Source: Bacteroidota bacterium
Lineage (GTDB): Bacteria > Bacteroidota > Bacteroidia > AKYH767-A > 2013-40CM-41-45
Length of the DNA stretch: 64,000 bases
Reading direction: 5' to 3'
Assembly (NCBI GenBank): GCA_016711505.1
Contig: JADJSV010000020.1
Location: forward strand, 62,001 to 126,000
Shown here: piece after piece, positions 58,875-64,000 of the stretch
Layout: the number at the start of each line of letters is the position of its first letter
Position numbering within the stretch: position 1 is the first letter of the stretch
The notes under the pieces: model-generated
Databases searched by the model: none
What the model saw: only the letters and a program-made list of their open reading frames with translations
What the model was told of the DNA's origin: nothing
Program-made: the position numbers and the translations under genes

Positions 58875-59891
58875 TCAGATAATATTGACTTCCATTTCAA
58901 GATCAATATCAAATTTATCTTTTACACTTGACTGAACTCTTTTAGCGTGTTCGATTAATTCATTTCCCGTGGCATTGCCATAATTTACCAATACCAGTGC
59001 TTGTTTATCGTGCATTCCTGTATTACCAATTCGCTTTCCTTTCCAGCCACTATTTTCTATCAACCATCCGGCAGCTACTTTTGTCAATTGATCGTGTGTT
59101 TTATATCCTACAACATCTGGAAATGATTTTTGCAATTCATTGAATTGTTCAGTAGGGATCTCCGGATTTTTAAAGAAACTCCCTGCATTACCAATTACTT
59201 TTGGATCCGGAAGTTTACTTTGTCTGATGGCAATTACGGCATCGCTTACATCTTTTATAGTAGGCGCTGTGATATTCATACTTTCCAGTTGGCTTTTTAT
59301 AGCGCCATAGGAAACATTAATTACAGGATTTTTAGAAAGTCTGAATGTAACTTCCGTAATGATGAATTTATTTTTTCCTTCCCTTTTAAAAACGCTGTCA
59401 CGGTATCCAAAATGACACTGAGCAGCATTGAATTTCTGAATGCTTCCATCCGTCAGATTAACTGCGGTCAATTCAAAGAAGGTATCCTTTATTTCCACAC
59501 CGTAAGCCCCAATATTCTGAATCGGTGCTGCGCCAACGCAACCGGGGATAAGCGACAGATTTTCTATTCCGCCAAATCCATGATCCACACAAAAGAGCAC
59601 GAAAGAATGCCAGTTGACTCCACCACCTGCTGATACTAAAACCTGATCTTCACCTTGGCTATCAATCCGAATACCTTCAATACAATTATGAATGATCAGC
59701 CCTTGATAATCTTTTGAGAAAAGCATATTGCTTCCACCTCCTAAGATCAGTTTATTTTGACCAGATATCTCGGGTTTAGCAAGCAGTTCTTTAATATCTT
59801 CCACAGAAGTGACCTTGCAATAGTTAGTGGTAAGGACATTTAGTCCGAATGTATTTAACTTTTGCAGCGGATAATTTGCATGAATTTTCAT
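58875..59891 (-). CDS. murB: UDP-N-acetylenolpyruvoylglucosamine reductase
   Basis: MurB makes UDP-MurNAc in peptidoglycan synthesis, using FAD and NADPH. The 338-residue protein has the FAD motif LGGGSNMLFS, PIQNIGAYGVEIKD, CHFGYRDSVFK, the catalytic Ser in NAGSFFKNP, and C-terminal GWLIENSGWKGKRIG. Length and the GYRDS loop fit type I MurB, as in E. coli. Convergent with the histidine kinase gene with only 20 nt between stops; no clear terminator there. Confidence 0.95.
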   Translation of the reverse strand: MKIHANYPLQKLNTFGLNVLTTNYCKVTSVEDIKELLAKPEISGQNKLILGGGSNMLFSKDYQGLIIHNCIEGIRIDSQGEDQVLVSAGGGVNWHSFVLFCVDHGFGGIENLSLIPGCVGAAPIQNIGAYGVEIKDTFFELTAVNLTDGSIQKFNAAQCHFGYRDSVFKREGKNKFIITEVTFRLSKNPVINVSYGAIKSQLESMNITAPTIKDVSDAVIAIRQSKLPDPKVIGNAGSFFKNPEIPTEQFNELQKSFPDVVGYKTHDQLTKVAAGWLIENSGWKGKRIGNTGMHDKQALVLVNYGNATGNELIEHAKRVQSSVKDKFDIDLEMEVNII

Positions 59892-60099
59892 TGGAAACGA
59901 AATTAAAGCATAATATGAGTTGAATGCAGTTCCGGTTCTAAGTTTTTCACCGATTTACTCACACCCAAAAAATGACTATTTACCAAGACTGTAAGAGTCA
60001 TTGCCGAATTGAATTGAATTCGCCTGAACACCACTGTATATTGTGCCCATCTCATGGTTAGTTTTTGGTTAAACAACATGGAGGTGTTTATTCGAGTTG

Positions 60100-60131
60100 A
60101 ACAGCGGCAGGGAGAGCCGCTGTTTCTTTTT
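60100..60131 (+). terminator. Orphan rho-independent terminator
   Basis: AACAGCGGC / GCCGCTGTT (60100-60108 / 60116-60124), perfect 9-bp GC-rich stem with a 7-nt loop, followed by TCTTTTTG. It faces the plus strand but no plus-strand gene lies upstream (murB is on the minus strand), so it may end a small RNA or a leader. See findings. Confidence 0.7.
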
Positions 60132-60233
60132 GTAGTGGTACCTACACTTACTCTTACACTAAAACAACTCTCCCGAAAGTTATCATCCCAGTCTGAGAAT
60201 GATGTGAGTAAATAGTCCTCACACTCCACACTT

Positions 60234-60532
60234 CAAACTCAAACTTCACACTAATTAAAGATAGGTTGAGGTTGAGTTTGAAGTTTGTAGTGTGGGCATT
60301 TTACATATCCCACTGCACACCTCTAACTTCAAACTGTTAAGCCAAACTTCACACTACAAACTCAAACTTCACACTAATTAAAGATAGTTTGAGTTTGTGT
60401 GTGAAGTGTGGACATTTTACCACTCAGTTCCAATTTAGCAATTTAATCAACGATTAATTTAGGTAGAGTTTAAGTTTAAGTGTAGGATTGAAGAGCAAAG
60501 TGTAGAACCCCTTACACACTTCAAATTCAACT
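60234..60532. repeat. Intergenic repeat cluster, words AAACTTC / TTTGAG
   Basis: Two identical 31-bp direct repeats lie at 60234-60264 and 60357-60387, 123 nt apart. Each begins with CAAACTCAAACTTCACAC and ends with ATTAAAGATAG. Each is the left arm of a hairpin whose right arm is made of TTGAG/TTTGAG words and ends in GTGTGG. A further imperfect pair lies at 60467-60486 / 60510-60532. Together with the orphan terminator they fill most of the 727-nt gap between murB and the T9SS gene. A plus-strand stretch with the same TTTGAG words occurs near 6565. Confidence 0.8.
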
Positions 60533-60583
60533 GATTTTACCTACAGTTAATTCTCTGTTAACCTCAGCATAACATCGCTCAGG

Positions 60584-60591
60584 TACTTTTG
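60584..60591 (+). promoter_or_regulatory. -7 promoter box (TACTTTTG) for the T9SS beta-helix gene
   Basis: An exact TAnnTTTG, 28 nt before the ATG at 60619. Confidence 0.6.
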
Positions 60592-60618
60592 CTTGCAGAA
60601 AAAAAAACCTAAACAATC

Positions 60619-62207
60619 ATGAAAAAATTATTACTAATCATTGCAATCTTTATTGCGCCGTTTTTAACGAATGCGCAAAGTACTATTACTGTAAGTGGAG
60701 ATATAACAACGAACACTAACTGGACGAATAACAATCAGTATATTTTGTCCGGTTTTGTTTATGTTACTTCAGGTGCTGAATTGACAATACAGGAAGGTAC
60801 TATTATTAAAGGTGACAAAACTACAAAAGGATCTTTGATCATCACGCGTGGATCGAAGATAAATGCACAGGATCAGCTTCTCAGCCGATTATCTTTACAT
60901 CAGGAGAGCCATTGGGTTCAAGAACCTATGGTGACTGGGGTGGATTGATTTTATTGGGAAATGCACCGATCAATGATCCTGCTGGAGAAAAAGTTATCGA
61001 AGGTGGTCTGGATGCTGTAAAAGGACTTTACGGTGGAACAGATGCAGCTGACAATTCAGGAATTCTTGAATTTGTACGCATTGAATTTCCGGGTATCGCT
61101 TTTCAACCGAATAATGAAATCAATGGACTAACATGTGGTGGAGTAGGAAGTGGAACTGTGTTGAATCACATTCAGGTAAGTTACAGTGGTGATGATTCAT
61201 ATGAATTCTTTGGTGGTACAGTAAATGCAAAAAACCTAATTGCATACAGAGGAGTTGACGATGATTTTGATACAGACTTTGGTTTTTCAGGAAATCTGCA
61301 GTTTATAGTAGCACTTCGTGATAGCAATGTTGCTGACGTTTCAGGTTCAAACGGTTTTGAAAGTGATAATGATGCTACCGGATCAACAAATACACCTTTA
61401 ACTCATGCTACAATTTCAAATGCAACTATCGTTGGACCACTGGTGGATGCTTCAACTGCAATTAACAGCAATTATAAACGTGGTGCACACATTCGTCGTA
61501 GCTCAGAAGAGTCACTTTATAATTCAATTATTACAGGTTATCCTGTTGGTTTGCTTATTGATGGTACAAATTGTGAAACGAGTGCTATTGCAGGTGGACT
61601 TGAAATCAAGAATTCAGTACTTGCAGGTTGTCTTACAAACTTTGCAGTAGCAAGTGGTAGTGCATGGGATCTTGCAGGATGGTATGGTACAGGTTTATTC
61701 GCAAATGAAGTACTGACTAATGTAAGTGATGTAATGTTAACAGCTCCACATAATTACTCAGCACCTGATTTCCTTCCACAGGCTGCTACATCAATGCTTT
61801 TTGGAGCAGATTTCACAGCAACACGCTTAACAAATTCATTCTTTGATGCAGTTACTTACAGAGGTGCATTCGGTACAACAGACTGGACAACCGGTTGGGC
61901 AAACTGGACTCCGGAAACGAATAATTATATCCTTTCGGTAAATACAATCAACAGTATTTCTTCTTTGGAAGTATTCCCGAATCCAATCGCTGAACAAGTG
62001 AGTGTAAATTTGAATCTTGAGAAATCAGAATCAATTTCATTCGTGATCAACGATCTTACAGGTAGAGCTGTAACAGAATTGTCTACTAAAGCTTTCAGTG
62101 CAGGTTCAAATAAATTCACGATCAATACAAGTGATCTTTCAAAAGGAATTTATATGCTGGTACTTTCAACTTCTACAGGACAAAGAACAGTTAGATTGAT
62201 AAAATAA
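60619..62207 (+). CDS. Secreted beta-helix-like protein with T9SS sorting domain (single-base frameshift)
   Basis: A signal peptide (MKKLLLIIAIFIAPFLTNAQ) precedes a domain of about 400 residues (SGFVYVTSGAELTIQEGTIIKGDK, TYGDWGGLILLGNAPIND, GVDDDFDTDFGFSGNLQF) that looks like a right-handed beta-helix, and then a type A sorting domain (LEVFPNPIAEQVSVNLNLE... GIYMLVLSTSTGQRTVRLIK). The frame breaks at the GG at 60870-60871: one added G gives ...KINAQGSASQPIIFTSGEPLGSRTYGDWGG. The rebuilt chain is about 529 residues. It stands just before a TonB receptor gene in the same direction, a pairing suggesting joint use in nutrient capture (inference), though a terminator lies between them. Confidence 0.88.
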
Positions 62208-62223
62208 GGTTAGATTTTACGCT

Positions 62224-62255
62224 AAAGTCCCGGTAATTTATAGGGACTTTTTTTT
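62224..62255 (+). terminator. Intrinsic terminator after the beta-helix gene
   Basis: AAAGTCCC / GGGACTTT (62224-62231 / 62243-62250) with an 11-nt loop, then a T-run to 62255. Confidence 0.9.
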
Positions 62256-62299
62256 GTGATCGATTGTGATTAGAATATTTTCGTTGATTTATTTTTAAC

Positions 62300-62371
62300 G
62301 CAAGATCACTAAGTTCACAATAAGAACACGGAATTCTTAGTGGTCTTGCTGTGAACTTAGTGCGCTTAGTG
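62300..62371. repeat. Inverted repeat of about 9-nt period, word CTTAGTG
   Basis: GCAAGATCACTAAGTTCACA (62300-62319) is followed by CTTAGTGGTCTTGC (62336-62349) and TGTGAACTTAGTG (62350-62362), which pair with two parts of it in reversed order. A further CTTAGTG is at 62365-62371, 9 nt after the previous one. I recall similar CACTAAG-type intergenic repeats in other Bacteroidota, but cannot check here. Confidence 0.7.
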
Positions 62372-62393
62372 TTTTATTTTTTTCAGCTAACGT

Positions 62394-62416
62394 AAGGTTA
62401 ATATGGAGTTAACCTT
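62394..62416 (+). promoter_or_regulatory. Perfect inverted repeat, possible operator of the TonB receptor gene
   Basis: AAGGTTAA-N7-TTAACCTT (62394-62401 / 62409-62416), about 57 nt before the ATG at 62473 and just upstream of a near -7 box (GAAATTTG, 62446-62453). Its symmetry and place suit a dimeric regulator. The family is unknown. Confidence 0.5.
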
Positions 62417-62472
62417 CGATTTAAGATAGCTTAACAATGCAGAGCGAAATTTGAGGAATCAACATTCGAAAG

Positions 62473-64000
62473 ATGAAAAAAATGAAAAGTCCCTTATTGT
62501 TATTAATTCTGCATTTTGCGCTGAATAATTATGCTTCAGCAGCAGGAACAATTACCGGACAAGTACTGGATAAGGCCAGCAGCGAGACCCTGATAGGGGT
62601 TCTGGTTTGGATTGATGGAAGTTCGATAGGTACTTCAACCGATATTGATGGCAAATTCAATCTTAACGTAAGCCCTGGAAGTTATAATTTATCTGTCAAA
62701 TACATCGGCTATAATCCAAAAATTGTGGAGAATGTCGAAGTCAAAGACAACGAGACTTTAGCATTAAATGTTATTCTTGAACCTTCTGTTCAACAACTCA
62801 ATGAGGTTACAATAGTCGCAGAAATGCGTCGTGAAAGTGCAAGTTCAATTCTTTTGATGCAAAAAAGAAGTGCCGTTGTTCAGGATGGAATTTCTTCAGA
62901 GGCGATCAAAAAGACTGCGGATAAAAATACAGCTGAAGTTTTAAAAAGAGTAAGCGGGGCCAGTCTGCAGGAAGGTAAATTTGTTATCGTTCGCGGACTT
63001 AGTGACAGATATAATCTGGCAATGATCAATAATACTATGTTGCCGAGTAGTGAGCCGGACAGAAAATCATTTTCGTTTGATCTCTTCCCGTCATCATTGC
63101 TTGATAATTTATTTATTCTGAAAACTGCATCACCGGATCTTCCGGGTGAATTTGCAGGCGGGATTATCCAGCTCAATACCAAAGATATTCCTGACAAACG
63201 TTTTCTTGGTTTAACAATTGGTACAGGTCTGAATTCGTACTCTACTTTTAAAGATTATTACAGTGGTTCAACAGGGAAGTCAGACTGGATTGGCATTGAT
63301 GACGGTTCACGTTCTTTACCTGAAAATTTCCCGGGTTCTGCTGAATTTAAAAAAATGACACAAGCTCAGAAGTATGAGCTGTCAAAGCAAGTATCAAATG
63401 ACTGGGCAGTTGATGAGAAGTCAAATATGCCTGTAAACAAAAATGTTCAGCTTTCATTCGGAAATCAAATGTCGATTGGTGAAAAGAAGTTTGGTTTCAT
63501 TGGTGCATTGACTTACGCTCGTTCTAACAAACATCAAACAGTAGAGCGTGGTGATTTTGATTTTGATGGTTCGGAGCGGTATAATTATTTCGATGAACAA
63601 TATTCTGACAATGTATTAGCCGGCGGAATTTTTAATATGACAATGAAATTCAACGATAATAGTAAGATCTCTTTGAAAAACTATTTTTCAGTCAACTCTG
63701 ATAATACTACTGTAATGCGCTCGGGTGATGACATAGAACTTCAGCAGGAAAAGCAGGCAACTGCAATTCAATTTACATCGAGTACTCTTTTTAATTCGCA
63801 GTTATCAGGCGAACATCTTTTGGGGAAATCTAAAATTAATATAAAATGGTATGGTGGTGCCGGAATTATTTCAAGAGAAATTCCTGATCTGAGAAGAATG
63901 CAGTACTACAGAAATTTTGAAGTAAGTGATGCCTCAGATACTATCTACAGAGCATATGTGCCTTTCGGTAGTGCCTCTCCAAATTATGCCGGTAAATTTT
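62473..64000 (+). CDS. TonB-dependent receptor, N-terminal part (runs off the window)
   Basis: The frame is open from the ATG at 62473-62475 to the window end (509 codons). A signal peptide (about 1-24; SPLLLLILHFALNNYASA) precedes a carboxypeptidase-regulatory-like domain (GTITGQVLDKASSETLIGVLVW, GYNPKIVENVEV). The plug (VLKRVSGASLQEGKFVIVRGLSDRYN, then LPSSEPDRKSFSFDLFPSSLLDNL) and the first barrel strands follow. The LSDRYN and SFDLFPSSLLDN motifs mark the large TonB receptor subgroup that has no SusD partner. The substrate is unknown. It follows a T9SS beta-helix gene and carries an inverted repeat in its promoter region. Confidence 0.92.
   Translation, partial: MKKMKSPLLLLILHFALNNYASAAGTITGQVLDKASSETLIGVLVWIDGSSIGTSTDIDGKFNLNVSPGSYNLSVKYIGYNPKIVENVEVKDNETLALNVILEPSVQQLNEVTIVAEMRRESASSILLMQKRSAVVQDGISSEAIKKTADKNTAEVLKRVSGASLQEGKFVIVRGLSDRYNLAMINNTMLPSSEPDRKSFSFDLFPSSLLDNLFILKTASPDLPGEFAGGIIQLNTKDIPDKRFLGLTIGTGLNSYSTFKDYYSGSTGKSDWIGIDDGSRSLPENFPGSAEFKKMTQAQKYELSKQVSNDWAVDEKSNMPVNKNVQLSFGNQMSIGEKKFGFIGALTYARSNKHQTVERGDFDFDGSERYNYFDEQYSDNVLAGGIFNMTMKFNDNSKISLKNYFSVNSDNTTVMRSGDDIELQQEKQATAIQFTSSTLFNSQLSGEHLLGKSKINIKWYGGAGIISREIPDLRRMQYYRNFEVSDASDTIYRAYVPFGSASPNYAGKF

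Noticed and set aside
59903..60229. 108-codon minus-strand open frame upstream of murB
   Set aside because: It runs through the orphan terminator and repeats, and has no family features.
60234..60387. CRISPR-like array
   Set aside because: Only two copies, the intervening sequence carries hairpin right arms, and no cas genes are present.
62880..63197. 105-codon minus-strand open frame
   Set aside because: Antisense to the well-supported TonB receptor coding frame.

Overview
The window is a chromosomal segment of a Bacteroidota bacterium. Evidence: at least six secreted proteins end in type IX secretion (T9SS) sorting domains with the FPNP/YPNPA motif; two TonB-dependent receptors carry an N-terminal carboxypeptidase-regulatory-like domain; eleven exact TAnnTTTG promoter elements (the Bacteroidota -7 box) lie upstream of genes on both strands; and typical gene neighbourhoods are present (lemA/TPM, pabB-tilS, amn-holA beside an orphan HSDR_N gene). 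The DNA is AT-rich and Shine-Dalgarno sequences are weak or absent. No tRNA, rRNA, CRISPR array, insertion sequence or phage gene was seen. I do not assign a genus.

Layout. 1-9.0 kb: tail of an unknown membrane protein, a polysaccharide flippase, a DsbD-like reductase, a three-gene ABC importer of the TrpXYZ type, a lemA-TPM-TPM membrane operon and a small membrane protein. 9.0-14.1 kb: a probable operon lpd-hemH-pabB-tilS, with frameshifts in lpd, pabB and tilS. 14.4-20.3 kb: lnt, a short-chain dehydrogenase, an APC amino acid permease and a polytopic membrane protein. 20.5-29.9 kb: purL, a T9SS cargo, two small secreted possibly metal-binding proteins, a TlpA-like thioredoxin, HPPD and yidC. 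30-41.6 kb: two giant tandem paralogous T9SS adhesin-like proteins and a smaller T9SS protein, placed between yidC and pyrG. 41.6-49.6 kb: pyrG, a PAP2 phosphatase, a TonB receptor, an EVE protein, holA, amn and HSDR_N. 49.8-64 kb: a T9SS subtilase, a DUF5606 protein, an M3 peptidase, a hybrid histidine kinase, murB, a T9SS beta-helix protein and the start of a second TonB receptor.

Two patterns run through the window. (1) At least eight intergenic inverted repeats are built from heptamers. The word differs at each locus (GTTCAAA, GTGAAAA, CAGGTTT, GGTCAAG, AGTAAGT, GTAATTC and others) but the 7-nt period, the recurring GT step and the order GT-arm, loop, AC-arm are shared. Seven of the eight sit at the 3' end of a gene, and three overlap or encode its last codons. 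This is the best candidate here for an undescribed element. A second group (14.2 kb, 62.3 kb) has a roughly 9-nt period. (2) Nine genes (tilS, pabB, lpd, HPPD, yidC, three T9SS proteins and a T9SS-type protein with a T10 tract) are broken by one- or two-base shifts, mostly a missing base in a short homopolymer. Several are housekeeping genes, so long-read consensus error is likelier than gene decay, and I annotate them as joined genes.
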